From assembly GCF_910592395.1 (NCBI RefSeq), contig NC_088320.1:808001-868000 (forward strand): a stretch of 60,000 nt of DNA, given 5' to 3'. Shown here piece after piece: positions 36,860 to 49,901 of the stretch. The translations under genes and the position numbers were made by a program. Every line of letters starts with the position of its first letter. Position 1 is the stretch's first letter. Below the pieces are notes generated by a model that made no database searches, had not been told where the DNA came from, and saw only the letters and a list, made by a program, of their open reading frames with translations. The DNA is from Lineus longissimus. Its lineage: Eukaryota; Nemertea; Pilidiophora; Heteronemertea; Lineidae.

Positions 36860-37450
36860 TGGTACAAAACCAAATGAACTCTTCAAAAAGAGCTGCCGAT
36901 GATATTGGCATTAATCACTTCACAAGAAGTAACCTCTTGTGTTGGGACATCAGACTACAACAGAACAACACCAGACGAACTCCTGGAAAGGTTTCAATAT
37001 CGGCAATATTTCATCCAGATCTTGACCTGTTGAGGGGCAGTAATGGCTAGTTTACATGTCCTGTGTCATCTCTGCAATATATCCATTCTTGTCCCCTATG
37101 TCAGAAGTCACCTATTGTGCCCAGATACTATATCTGTGGCACAAAGACTAACTGAACTCCTCGAAAACAGTTTCAATGCCGGCAATATTCAACTGAGCTC
37201 TTCGCCATTGTTCACCTCTTGTCTGGCAGTGGATGGCCGTATCAGATGATGAAACGTACAAGGCTTTATTAGGGGTGGAAGTCAGAGTATCATTGTTGGG
37301 ACAGGAAGAACAATGTTTGGAACTGCTCACTCAGCTTGTTTCACCTTTTATTGCTTTTTTGCAGTGGTATCAATGGCAAGATGACAATTGAATTGAGCTT
37401 ATCCTCCTTCGGAGCTCTTCACAAGAACAGTAACTTATACGTTAGGAGGA
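36860..37450. repeat. Old, diverged local duplications
   Basis: A GAACTC-CT-GAAA word followed by GGCAATATT or GGCATTAAT occurs around 36876, 36976 and 37152, and GAGCTCTTC-type words occur again near 37195 and 37410. CCTCTTGT appears in two of the units. Spacing is about 101 and 176 bases, so this is a degenerate tandem region and not a clean array. Confidence 0.5.
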
Positions 37451-37807
37451 AGGGCGCTGCCATGAGCACTGTCAAGGAACGCCACATCAATAACATCAGA
37501 TGATCAGGAAATTTCTCAACTGCGCAGAGTACGCTGTGACTTCAATACACTTATATTTCCTACGCGACTTCTCCAGAATCACCTATCAGCACCACCTCGG
37601 GATGTCATGTCAGTATGCTTGACACTGGTTACAACAAATGCTTGCTTTGTCCCCATAATTGCTCCGGACCTGCCTTTACCTCCAAAAGACATAAAAGAAT
37701 CGCTTTAATTTCACTTGAGACTCGTTCCTTCACAGTCTAGCGGAGCAAATCTTTCTTCCTTCATGCGCTGATTGACATTAGACGACGCAAACTCCCCGTG
37801 GGGCTTC

Positions 37808-37840
37808 CCCTGACCATCGTGGTCACCGTGATGATCAGGG
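37808..37840. other. Imperfect 33-bp palindrome
   Basis: CCCTGACCATC at the left and GATGATCAGGG at the right pair at 10 of 11 positions. The middle contains GGTCACC, itself a palindrome about its centre base. It could form a cruciform or bind a dimeric protein; no transcript evidence can be seen. Confidence 0.55.
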
Positions 37841-38504
37841 CTGACCGCTTTCTCCCCGACGTACCTTTAAGCCATCTCTCCCTCATAATATACCGCTAAC
37901 TAAACACAGAGGAAATTTGCTACAAATTTAGCTCGGCTATTGATGAATGCAAATTTGGACAAATCAAGGTACACAGAAGAGTCATCGAGTCACCTAGTCT
38001 CTCAAACTCTATTAGTTGGGCCTGAGGCCTCAGCCAGAAAGAGGTGAATATTTCGGCGGATTTGATTAGATGTGCCTGCGGCATCTGTCCACGATAAAGG
38101 TATATATCCTCTGAAGATGCAGCTCCTCTAGTCGAGGGTCATCGCCGAGATTTTGCCGCAAGTTCTCTGGTAAGTTTTCACCTTGGTTGTTGAACTTGCT
38201 CGAGGAGTTCATTCAATGATAAATTACCTTCATTTGATTCTGTGATTGATTATCGATGGCGCTGCAGGTTGGTCATTTAGCCGTCAATGTCTTCTGTGAT
38301 GGATTGGTGGATAAGTATGGGAATGTTTGAAGCTTGAGGTCGTCATTTGACGGGTGTTGCCGATTTAGCTCTACCTGCAGCAGCGCGTCATCTCAGTAGT
38401 GTAGTCTTGAGCTTTTTTTACTCAAAATAGATACACTTCTGGTAAAGTAATAGTTTCAGGTATCATCATGAAGTCATGACCATTTTTCTTCCATTTTCTT
38501 CAAA

Positions 38505-38760
38505 AAATTAAGTCCAAATCTTTTTTTTTCGAAGAACACATTTGTTTCAACTGAATTTTCAGGGTTAAAAAAATTTCAGTTGAAAAAATTTCTAAGTCCA
38601 AATTTTTCTCAAATTTTTTTTCTAAGTCCCAACAAATTTTTGTTCACCTGAATTTTCAACGTTAAAATAATTTCAGTCGAAAAAATTAATTTCTCCAAAA
38701 AATTTCCAAGTCCAAATTAAATTTTTTTCAACTAAATTTTTTTAACCATTCAAAAGTATA
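38505..38760. repeat. AT-rich dimeric tandem repeat, period about 114 bp
   Basis: AAGTCC occurs at 38510, 38594, 38624 and 38708, so the 84/30 spacing repeats as a 114-base unit twice. Both units also share CTGAATTTTCA and AATTTCAGT words. The tract shares the AAGTCCAAATTTT word with the block at 32.6 kb and is probably related, though the rest is too simple in composition for a firm alignment by eye. Confidence 0.7.
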
Positions 38761-41700
38761 CAAAATGGTCAGTCGCAAACTTTTTTTGTCTTTGAATTTT
38801 TTGCTAAAAAGTGTCCTTAGGAAATATTTCGGGCGGAGTCTTTGATCCTGATGCCATTTTTTTTGGCCTTAAAAATAGAAAAGATGGATAGTCTCAAAAT
38901 AAATTTCACTTATAATATTTTCCCTTCCAAAGAGTACCAGACATTCAAACACAAGATCTGTAGTAGAAAGTCCATCACATTTAATCGCAACCTTTTTCCA
39001 AATAGAGTTAAAGCAATCACTCGATTTTCACCTTTTTTTCTCCATCATGCCAACATCAACTTCAGCGGAAATTTAAAAGCAACCCACCTCATCGCGTCGG
39101 TATTTCTCTTGATTACCTTATCTGATACTCTTTATTCAGTGAAATTAGAGACATTAAAACTAGGTAAACCTGATTTATGTTGGGAAGAAAAGGAACACAC
39201 ACCCGTCGTCCCTAGCCTGACATCCAAACTTATTAAATTAGAGGAAAAATGATGCTCTAATCAGTTTACAAAGAGGCGCAGGAGCCGAGTGTCTCCCGAG
39301 CCTCACAATCACATGCAGGTAATATAAATTGATTGTCAAGGAGTTTGTTGTATCAGCGTCTAATCTTTGAAGAGAAAATCCAAGATGGCAGCCACTTTAT
39401 TAGCGATTCTAAGCGAAAGTGACATCTGTCTCGTTGGGCAGGTGATGCACCTGATTCAAGCCAATATTGAATTTTGGATTTCGGAGCGTAACGTACGGTG
39501 GCATCAACCTGACAATCTAGTGTCTGCCTATACTAATGACAGTCGATTTTTTGGTCCAAAGTCTGTTTTGAAAGAATTCTACGTTATCATTTTGGTGAGG
39601 GTCCATCTCATCATCTATAACTTGTTGTTACAAATGAGAATCAATGAAGCATTTCTCTCAATGAGGTTGACAGATGCCCAAATATGATGTGGAAATGCTA
39701 CTGGGTCACTCAGTAAGAAGTGAAACTGCAGGAACATCAGGGGATCTGGTGAAGAAGATTATAAAACGCCCTAACAGAAGGCAATATGCTCCACAGGGAG
39801 AGTAAGTATGTATGGTAGTAAATGTTGTAAGTCTATCAGTACTCAGTGCTTATTGGAAACATGACTTAAAAGAATTGAAGGAAACTACATCTTTCTCGAT
39901 TTAAAGGCGGTGCACCTCTGAACCAGTCTTAAGTGTCCCACCTGGCATCACACCTAGTAAGAGTAAACAAACCGGACAGAGCCCGTAATGTTCTCAAAGG
40001 TAACTTGTTTAGAATTCCTCAATGAAGCAACCATAATTCACCACTTGGAAGAACCTGAAAGATCTCCGGCACCTGTGAGAATCTCTCGCAGTGTTCATCT
40101 AAACAAGACTGGGATCACCTATACGACAAGTGTACACGACGTACACTAAGGTTTGTTCATGTCAACTTGGATGGTGTCTTGCACACCTTCGTTTCACCTT
40201 CTACATTTCCCCTACTTGTTTTGATTACCTCCGCAAGGTAAAAGAGATATCTGATGGCTTTGCACTTTTTCCAAGATTGACGAATTACACCGGGAGAATA
40301 GAAAGCGAATCGAACTGCCCGCCAACTGATTACTTTTTGATATAAGAAATACACACAGGTGTAAAAGACATAAATATTTAGACAGGCTTTGAAGTTGTGA
40401 ATGGAGCTCTTTAGTTTCTTCAATGGGGTACTTCAGGTGGTAGGTTAGATGTGCATCGGTGGGTGGGGAGCTCGTAAATAAACCAAACAAACTCCAGGTA
40501 AACAAAACCGATGGAAGATGCATCGTACCTGGCAATTACGGTAACACTGTTACCTTGTTTTGTGGTTTTGCTCTCTGTCAACAGGTGGCGGTATAAGACA
40601 GTGTCCAGTTAGGTAATATCGTTTAATGAGAAAATCTTAATTTGAATCTTTGCCTGCCAGAAGAATTTGGGCAATTCATTCCATCAGGGCCTATTGAGAT
40701 GGCCCAAGACTGTTAGAGTTCTGGACTGTCTGTTACTTAGGGGGTGAAATTAATCAGGTTGAGGCCAATGAAATCAAACAAATCTCCAAAGAGGGACGTC
40801 CATCAAAGTCCTGGTTCATAGTTTTTGCAATTGTGCTCAGGGATTAAGCCAAACACACAACTGATAGATGCATTGAACTAATCCCAGTTTACACCCACCC
40901 TAAGTTTGCCTGTAATGTACAGATGAAATGTACAGTGGCTGAAAGAAGATGCATTGAATCTTGAGTGAAAGTCACCTTGAAATGGCTCCTAAAGCGTGAT
41001 ATATGAAGACGAATGGCCCTGCCACTAAAGACAGAAAAACACCGTCATTAACCTCAGTGAAAAAGTTCAGGTGGCCAATACCGCGGATGAATTGGCTTTG
41101 ACCGGTGTCCATTGAGAGTTAACCAATCAGGTAATAGATTAGAGCGGTGCTCATTCTGCTGATCGAGATGGAGTTGTGGTTGTATACTAACCCTCCAGGA
41201 CGATAAGCAAGGGGATCACCTGAGATGAGAGAGATGCTTCTTCATGAGGACACTGAGATAAGCAAAAACACAGAAGTTCAAAATGGACATCTTTTTTTCA
41301 AGAATTTGGATCAGTAGAGAACTGCATCAAGATTCGCCTGAAATGTGCTTCACGAAATCATGATGAGCTTTATTCCTAAAGGGACATGAGGATAGGTACC
41401 TCCTTTCCCTCTCTGAGATTATGAACTTCATTGGAAAGGTGCCCTGAAAATCATTGCCCTCCGACAAAAAGGGGATGCACCTCATGTGACCTCTCCCCAA
41501 ATCCGCAACTGGTAAAGAGTATGAAACCCCTGCCCTTAAACTTTATGCACACAGTATTTGGCATTCCAGATGGTTAACTGCACCAAGCACTCAATGGCAA
41601 ATGTTTTATCGGACAGATTCTTTTTCCAAAACACCGCTCACCTGCCAAGGCAATTCCTTGAGACATCATAATCAACAGCAAGAACGCTAAATAATTGCAA

Positions 41701-41785
41701 AAACGACGAAACAATGATGCAGAAAAAACCCCAACCAGAATCAATTCAGAGGTGAATATGTTACCATCACATGCATCTGTTGCAA

Positions 41786-41799
41786 CCCCCCCCCCCCCC
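41786..41799. repeat. Poly-C run (14)
   Basis: Fourteen consecutive C residues between TGCAA and ATGTAATGCA. The length is likely variable between individuals and between assemblies. Confidence 0.95.
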
Positions 41800-42384
41800 A
41801 TGTAATGCATATTTCGGCACAATATGCAGATAATGCACTCCCCTTGGGCAGGATCTGCTGCAGAAGGAATCATTTTTTAGTGTCCGTCATTCACAGAAGC
41901 AGCAGACATCTAACCTCATTTAACCCCCTTTCGAGATGGATAACGCATAATCATGATAGTTTTTCAAAAGCATACAATACTGCAGGTTGAAGACTACCTG
42001 AAGGATAGAAACACCGATACCAGTACCTCACAATAGACCTCAATATCTCATATTTTAGATAGTTGTACCAGCCCAATTTCTATTTGTAACCCTCGAAGGC
42101 AGGCTTACGGATCACTGCCAAAAGATACCGCCAACCTTACACCCAAAATCAACGCACTCCAATCTCTCACTCACAGGTACAAGAATTCCCCAACACCTTG
42201 TTGGTTGTTATTTTGTCATTTTTTGGATAGTTTTGCGTACAGGTGCCAATCGGTGGATGTTTTTGTACAGATATTGTCCTTCTCTCATTTCTATGACCGG
42301 ATTTCTGCCACTCGTAGATAGAGGAGAAAAGAAATACTAAGTTTATATACCGCTAAAGAAAATAGTGTAATGTTTCGGAGTTAT

Positions 42385-42440
42385 TCCATCACCTGGGTTT
42401 GAACCACACATGCCTATACACCTGACTGTCAAGGTGTTCC
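42385..42440 (-). repeat. tRNA-like SINE fragment with anticodon-arm-like hairpin
   Basis: On the minus strand ACACCT and AGGTGT form a six-pair stem around the eight-base loop TGACAGTC. About ten bases later comes GGTTCAAACCC, a close B box. This order imitates an anticodon arm followed by a T arm. The A-box half is not recognisable, so a SINE relic is favoured over a tRNA gene. Confidence 0.42.
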
Positions 42441-45400
42441 TGGGTGAGGAAAAATGAATCAAAATATAACCAGTATGCTTTCGATGCTCGATTTTGCGAG
42501 AAGGTCAGGTGATAGAAGTGAAAAAGTTTCATTGAAGATAAAATCGTTGGACAAGACAAATTCAATTGGAAAATGGGTCATGTTTTATGTACTCCTACAG
42601 ACTGCTCTTTTAATGTCACATGTATCAAACATAACGTACATTATCATGTGTCAGCATCTCTTCCTGTTTCAACCTGGCCCGTTTTTTCATATACACACTA
42701 AATTGGCCAATGATGCTAATTACCTTAGCAATTCCAAGGTATTGTTTTATGGCAGCAACCATTGTTTTGTCTCACAACGGTAAATGTCATGTGTCTGGAC
42801 TGAATGTACCTTTGGATGGGATTTCATCACTGGGTTTTTGATCAGAACTTTTTCTGTGAAAAGTTGATACGACTAGAAAGACACTACGTGGCAAAGGCCT
42901 ACCTTATGAGAAATTCACTTAGGCACCTGTCAATCCCAATCTGCCGAGGTACCACATGATATTTATAGGTTAATATTCTAATAATTAGTTTTATTTTGTG
43001 CATGATAGAGATAGTAAGGTGTTTGATGTTCTGGCTGCAATAACTAAGGTGTGGGTCGCAGCGGGATAGGTTAGAATAATAACATATCTGAAGCATCAGA
43101 GACTCGTGGGAAGTAACGTTGCATAGTTTTATGAGTTGAACATTGGTCTCCGCTTCTAAAGGAAGGTCCCAAGATTTTGGTCCGTAGCAAGGGGAACCAG
43201 TTCATGAGATATTGGGCGATAGGTCTTCAATTGGAGAAAGCTAAAAGAGACAAGTTTGACGATTGTTCTTTATCATCATCAAAAGCACCAATTGTTGCGA
43301 TTTTGATTAAACCAAAATTCCCAATAGGAAGACGTAACCTTCATGACATTGTTAATGACCTTCAAAGAACTTTCATCTGAGCAAAATGTCAAAATGTCTA
43401 AATAGTGATAAAACTCAAGCTCCATATTGTAAACCAACTCCCCAGCCACACCTGATGTGCTTTGATAAATTCATTGAAGTTTAATAAATGCTTACACTAA
43501 GGTACCATCGCTCACTTCACCTCAACCCATCATTTTATTTCCATAAACCACCTCAAAATGACCTCACAAACATGAATAAATGTATGAAATATCTATCAAA
43601 ATACTTTAATATTATTCTCTCCTCGCACCTGAATGGCAGTGATAAACTCAATCATGGTGACTTCTGAACTTGCTGTGCCATAACTTAACAATTGGGCACA
43701 TTTGATTTCAACCTATATTAAGCGGCCCGGGTAGAAACGAGAGATTTCTGTCGGAAGTACTGCAATGATTATCGCATCCAACAAAAACCTCTTGTTTGCA
43801 AGTTGGAGTGACAGACCTCTTGTTTGGATGGTGCAACCTCAAGTGAGACAGCACAACCTGAACCAAACGTTGAGATGTATACCAAACCTCACGACAGACT
43901 CGGATAACAATATTCATATTCTCCGGTACAGTAGTTTCTCGCGTCCCCAGGGAAAAACACGAGAATAAGAAACAGCCGCCAGACACGGCGTCCCACAAAG
44001 GTATGCCATCTCCGCTCTGATGAGTTAACGTATTCGACTGGTTCATGCATATTCATGAGATGTCAAGTCGCACATCACTTTGTAGGCGATTATTCTAATG
44101 ATGTACCTTTGGTGCATCAAAAGTGTGCGAGTTATGACAGGAACTTGGGAACTTGATAGGGTTGCTGCTGTACAAGAGATCGGCTTTTGGCATTAACCAT
44201 TCATCAACTGGAATAGCACAGACATCAGTTCATTATAGTAATAGCAAGTTTGTGCCTTGATGCTTACTCCTGGTGGCCAAAATAAGAATCAGGTCATCGG
44301 GAACTTTAGCCTTATGATCATCTGACCTGTACCGATAGAGAGGGTCATCCTGGTGTGGGACCAGCATAGATGACAGAGACTTCAAGGAAGCATTGATCAT
44401 GCAGGTTGCTTTCCCGCACTTTTTGCCGAAATGAATATACCTAAGAGCCATCTTTTAATCTGGTTATTATCACGAAGATTCATCATCAAAAACGTGATGG
44501 CGCCATTCGAAGAAAGCGATCCAGCAAAGTGACTAACACGGTCTAGGTTGATCCATCCCTTACTAATAACGCCAAGCCTAATGTAGCAAAGAAGCGGTCT
44601 TAATTTCTCTGTGGATGATGGTTGGTTCTTACATCATGGTCCAGAGGGAGCCTAATCAATTACCTCGAAGCTTTGTACATTTGTCGGCCATTCTCAACAA
44701 CATGGCGATCATGTCCCATCGCACAAAGCAATGCCGCCATCTATTCAAGAACTGACGGGCGAGCAAGTTTAGCGATTTCTGTAATCCACGGCAGGGAAAG
44801 AGCCGGGTGACACTTGCTCATTAAACTGCTCTCCTCGACACAATACATCCCCACCGAGCCACCGACACCGCTAAACGATCTTCTTCTTCGCAATATATTT
44901 CCCGTCTCTGATGTCCGCGGGAGAAATTATCGCCGATACCAACCTTTGGGGGACCTTTCTGATGCTGAAGTGGCGGTGAATTTATAGGCCTGGCGGGGGA
45001 TTAATTGCATTGAGTATCTTACCAACGCGGAGGTCAGGGGGCAAGAGATTACGAAGGATGTGATTCAAAAGAGCAAGGGTGATCAAAGAGAGTTGATTGG
45101 ACGCTTGCGCGTTCTCTCTCTCCCGTTAATGACGCCACTTGCCGCGTTCCCACATTTTATTATTTTGATTTTTCTCCTGATGTGACTTTTGTTGCAGGGA
45201 GCGGAGGGACATTGATTCTTGGACGATGCTTACAATTAATGAAACGGCTCGGTGGTTGGTTGATTGGCATCGGGTGGTGGCATCAGGTTTTATCTGGAAG
45301 CGTTGCGTTGTGGAATGGGGACCTGATAAGATGGGACTGAGACGAACAGTCAGGGGGCTTTGTGTCGGACTCTAAGAGTGTTTCAAAGAATGTTGTTTGC

Positions 45401-48400
45401 GCAATGTCCTATATAAAACATGTATTGATTTGAAGATGTTTTGAGAGTAAATGCAGCACCACACTAGCCATTGCTGTGTCCTGAATCCACACATTCAAAT
45501 AACTCTGAAGAGCTTATTTTGGGTCTGATTTTGAAATTTCAAAGTTCTACAGAGAGCAAAGGCAAAGACCTTTCTGTTTCTGCTGTCGATTTTAACTTAT
45601 GCAGATTTCATAACCTGTAAATTTCCAAGAAAACGAAACACCAACAGGTAAACAAAACAGTATCTCAAACTTCTCCATCAATACCAAACTATTTTTTACT
45701 CTTCTCATTTTCCACACAATTTATTTGCAATATGCTAACAATTTTTCACAATATTTATTGAAGATTGGTAAACATCATTTTCATGTTTATTCTGCTTAGG
45801 TACAAACAAGAGATAGGGCAGGTAGTATTCTATTTCATACTTTCTCATGTTCTGATATCCTACCTGTAAACTGGTCTTGGATACACTGAGCCTTGGACCC
45901 TTGTCACCATCTGACATGCTTTACAAGAGCCAATTTGAGTCAGAAATTATTGCAAGATAATGAAGGTCACATCAACCGACTCTGCAGTTGTAAGAATCGG
46001 AGGTGGATTCGACAAAATCTGCCTCCCGATAAAATACCTCCGAAGATATTCAAATGTTTCGGAGAAGACGTATCTCGCAGCTTCTGACTCCGTACACAGG
46101 TGTTCCTTTTATCGCAAATAAATATTTTCCTAGCGCCCGTGTTCATACCTGTGAGATGCCAAAACCTTTAATTCGGGTATCGCACAGAATGAAGGTGCCA
46201 CTGTATCATACCAATCGGAGCGGTAAGCCCGGTAGAAGGTAACGGTATGCTATTATCAAATGTTTGAGCTGCCTTTGGTGTGATGGCTACCTGTCAGTCT
46301 TCTCTACCTCAGGAAGATTAGTCCATGATCAGAGTGTGAAACCCTATCAAAACTATGATGGGCGAAAATGCCAATACCTGGTGTGGCAGTCTTAAATGTC
46401 CCTCCTTGGAAAATTGTCCTTCCCTGAATTGTGCTGCCGGGACACTCTATCCTATAGGATGCCTAAGACTATAACACCAGTAACAAACGTAATTGACAGC
46501 TCAGCACCACATTGGCCAGTGCGTCCACTCAAACTACGATATCATAAAGCGTTTTCACATTAGCCCTACTACTCCAGCATAAACCAAATCGTTCACCGCA
46601 TCCGTGATATTGATAAACAGCTTCCTACCGGGTGATGCGTTTATCACCAATTTCATAACTTGAACCTTTTCTGTTCAATCACCTGGCAGAGGTTTCCGCC
46701 ATTTTGAACAATATTTGCGCGTGGGTACGCGAAATCTGAACATGATTAGTGTCCGTACACTAATGCTCTTGGGGTCATCTTTTCCCGCTGTCACAGCGCG
46801 ATATCGGACAAGTATCCCAGCATGCATCAAAGTGTATCCCATAATGCATCAAACAAACCAGAAAATGCAAGTAACGGTAATTAATTAAAGTCTCAGAACC
46901 CGTCAAGTGAAAAATATCAAACCTGTCAATAAGGTAACACAGATTCGTACGTGGATTTTACTAATGTCAATTTCACCTTTACGGTTATGTGCTTTTGACG
47001 GTGACACATGCTTGCACTTGATTGGCCAGGCCATGTCAGTGTGTCAATAAGACGTCACGGCGATAGTGTGTGTGCAGCGCGGTTGTCACTCGGTGACGGG
47101 AGCTGATTATTGCTACTGGCGATGGGTCCATCAGAACATGCGGTTGACCATGGCGTGGTCACTATGGCATGTTACAGTGAGTTAGCAGAGTTAGCTCCGG
47201 GCGGTATGTCTATCTTGTGTCCACTTTGCATCGATTAGCTCCGATACCATCCTGACAAATTCCACAGGAATCCGTTACAACTTACAGTATATTATACAGC
47301 ATGATATTCTGACAATGTGGGCACCTTTGGCCTGACATGGACTTGATTTGTTTTCATCAACATTGGTAGTGTATTGGTCTACCTCTATCTACTCATGGCT
47401 ATTCAAAGCTTTAGAGAATAACTTATATTGCAATGAGACTACAGGGCCTTCAAGACGCTCAAACAGTATAAAGATATCACAGAGTGTTGAACCATGGACA
47501 TCCTCCTACAACAACCAATTTTGTAGTACTACACCATCACAACCATCCATCCGACAGAATTGTTGACTCATATCAACGACCGCGAAATGAAGAACGAACG
47601 TGTAACACATGACTGTATTGTCTACATTAAGTGGTTATCTCTCATTTAATGCAACTTAATTCACATTACTACCATAGGTAATGCTCACAAACATCATTGT
47701 AAATGATGCAAATGATCCACGGAATGCATCCTATACCACCTACGGACGTATTTAGAAAAACACGAGGGTGATTTTTGATTCGGTGGGCTATATACGTCAT
47801 GAAGCAAACATTAGCGTGTCGGCAGAGGACTGGCGATACATCCCAGGGGACTTGTAGCCATACTTCAATTGTTACTGAACAGGCATGGTGGTTCTTATGG
47901 GATTCACGATATTAATATTACGAATTCGCCATGTTAATTTTGTGCATTTATGGGTGAATTAGGAACCAAACTATCAATTCAGCGGGGAGCAGAGCACCGA
48001 ATAGGTAATTTGTATACGGTGATAGTCGATTGGTTCGGAGATAGTGAATATACGATGTGGTAACACGGGGCGGGTGCGGCCGGAAAAACTTGCTAGTTGT
48101 CCGTGATGAGACCCACGGGAATTGAACATTCATTTTTACGGGTTTGCAATCGGGGGGAATCTTGGGTAATTCATTTAGAAGTCGTAATTTGTGATTCGGA
48201 GCTGCTCCTAACATGACGCAGAAAGAGGTGTTAGGTCTTCATTTGCATGTTGTGTGTTTGACGAGAAACAGATGAACATTGGCCGAGAAACATCTAGCTT
48301 TTCGTCCCATTACTTTTAAACACTGAGAGAGTAGCAGGGGTCAGTTCATGTACAGAGGTTACATACAACAACCCTATCTACAGACAAACTCTGACGAGAG

Positions 48401-48928
48401 ACCTTTTAGTCACACACAGCAGCAATTACAATCGCATATAACAGCAGTTCAAATCACTCATTCGCACAGAAATGAGGCACAATTTCACTCTTACTTCCTT
48501 GGTTAAACATTCAAACAGACATACGAGAATGGACTTGTCTACCTTACTCATAATGTTGATGATACTTAATACTTTGGAATGTCAGAATACCAGATATGAT
48601 TTACTACTTAGATGTTCCGCCTATACCTTAGTCACCGGTCAAACCCAGCCTCCCCAGCCACGGGCAGAGGTCAGCGGCATTTAGCCATTTGAAATGTAAT
48701 ATGGACAAACTGACCACGTTATTAAGTTATCTTAATATCGAAATGAAAATTGATGAGGAAGGAGATAATGAGTGGTTCATATCTGAACAGCATTTTGTCA
48801 AATTGTTGTCATAATTGTCATTAGTATACTATATCATTCGGTAGCATTGAATCTGAACCCTGCTGGGGGTCCCCGGGCGTTCATTTGATGTCGTACTAGT
48901 ATCAAGTTCATTCACGATTCAAACAATG

Positions 48929-48943
48929 TGACCTCTGACCTTT
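48929..48943 (-). promoter_or_regulatory. DR1 nuclear receptor site
   Basis: TGACCTCTGACCTTT is the complement of AAAGGTCAGAGGTCA, two perfect AGGTCA half-sites spaced by one base. This DR1 arrangement is the known target of RXR homodimers, HNF4 and COUP-TF type receptors. No promoter is visible next to it, so it would act as a distal element if it acts at all. Confidence 0.5.
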
Positions 48944-49622
48944 ACTGATGCGGCATCAGAATCAAAGGTGACGTTGAAGGCAATGGAGTGCAGAAACCTA
49001 CTATTTTCACAACCCTAACTCAAAATATCGAATGATAATTTTGATAAGCTACGCATTATTGAACAGTACTGATGACAAATATTGCTAAAAGAAACCCAAC
49101 CATGTTGCATGAGAAGTCCCATCAGGTAGTGACTCAAGGCTTCAACCTTTCTTATTAGACACAGTGCCAGCAGCAAATGCAAATACATGATACATATTGC
49201 ATAAGATATTTTGAAGTGGTTGGTTTTACGTTGAATTAATATGCAAATGAGGTGCAGCGTCAATATGGCGGACGAGTAATGAAGATCGCGCCCACTTCTT
49301 ATTGCTGAAGGTAAAACTTCATTATACTAGAAATTTTAATTAAACTTCTTACAATATCGGGATCAATTTGTGGAAGAGTTCAGTGCCTCGTGCTATATTG
49401 ACAGGCAAAGATGGGAAGGGATGGGAGAGCCTGCACAGGACGTAATTAGTCACGAATGAAAATATCAGGTTTGGTTTTGACATTTTGTTATTGCTCTGAT
49501 GAAGATTGTATCCTTTCTGTTTCATTAGAGGGTACATTATACACCAGAGCGGCATTTTCATTCTCAGAGACCAACTCCACCACAACTGGAGCGTAACATT
49601 TACTACCCAAGTGACCAAAGTA

Positions 49623-49901
49623 CAGTGGAACCCCGGTAACATGACCACTCATGAGACCGAGGTTGAATGGTCGCGTTACCGGGGTGGTCGCGTTAGTGAA
49701 GTTGAAAATCCGGGGACAAAATGCAAGATTAAGTTTTCCCGCCAAAATTGTTTAACTTTTTCAGTCACTTCAAAATTTTGAAAAATTTTCAGTGTCAAAA
49801 ATGTTTTAGGACTGATGATTTTGGTTCATTTTGAGCAGATTCTTAGGCCTCATAGCGGGGTGGTCGCATTACCGGGGTGGTCACCGACCGGGATTCCACT
49901 A
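49623..49901. mobile_element. Complete 279-bp MITE, pogo/Tigger-like, TA target duplication
   Basis: The left end reads CAGTGGAACCCCGGT and the right end is its imperfect reverse complement (ACCGGGATTCCACTA). TA dinucleotides flank both sides at 49621-49622 and 49902-49903. Further copies of the GACCACCCCGGTAA-type motif lie just inside the ends in both orientations, so the termini are compound inverted repeats. The middle is AT-rich with homopolymer runs and codes for nothing plausible. TIRs starting CAGT with a TA target duplication are typical of pogo/Tigger-type members of the Tc1/mariner superfamily; the assignment rests on ends alone. A transposase source elsewhere in the genome would be needed for movement. 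Open frames crossing it are repeat sequence, not genes. Confidence 0.85.

Larger units (their letters stand above)
32901..38504. other. Non-coding stretch with several old local duplications
   Basis: Besides the listed duplications (33.9, 35.0, 36.0 and 36.9-37.4 kb) there are only short frames. A 66-codon frame at 33039-33239 carries a CAG/GTCAGT donor-like junction near 33160, but no acceptor or family match. Around 37.93 kb an ATGCAAAT octamer lies in complex, possibly conserved, sequence. Confidence 0.55.
38761..49620. other. Long non-coding stretch, no gene recognised
   Basis: The largest frame, 38842-39252 (136 codons, plus), directly follows the AT-rich block and is AT-biased; it shows a hydrophobic segment near its middle but no family I recognise. 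Frames at 39367-39687 and 42454-42783 (about 107 codons each) are likewise unassigned. One tRNA-like relic and a poly-C run are the only repeats noted. Confidence 0.55.

Noticed and set aside
38842-39252. 136-codon plus-strand frame after the AT-rich repeat
   Set aside because: AT-biased composition rich in Lys, Ile, Phe and Asn as expected of translated AT-rich DNA; no recognised motif.
45170-45215. Strong-looking splice acceptor (pyrimidine-rich tract then TTGCAG/GG)
   Set aside because: The downstream sequence gives no open frame of note and no donor was matched to it.
31238-47092. Near-identical 21-base words at 31238 and 47072 (TGCAGCGCGGYTGTCACTCRG)
   Set aside because: About one 19-of-21 match is expected by chance between positions in a window this size, and the flanks do not match.
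49488-49781. Overlapping frames on both strands sharing peptide words with frames at 2559-2797 and 8025-8210
   Set aside because: The shared peptides are translations of the TIR element copies, not a protein family.
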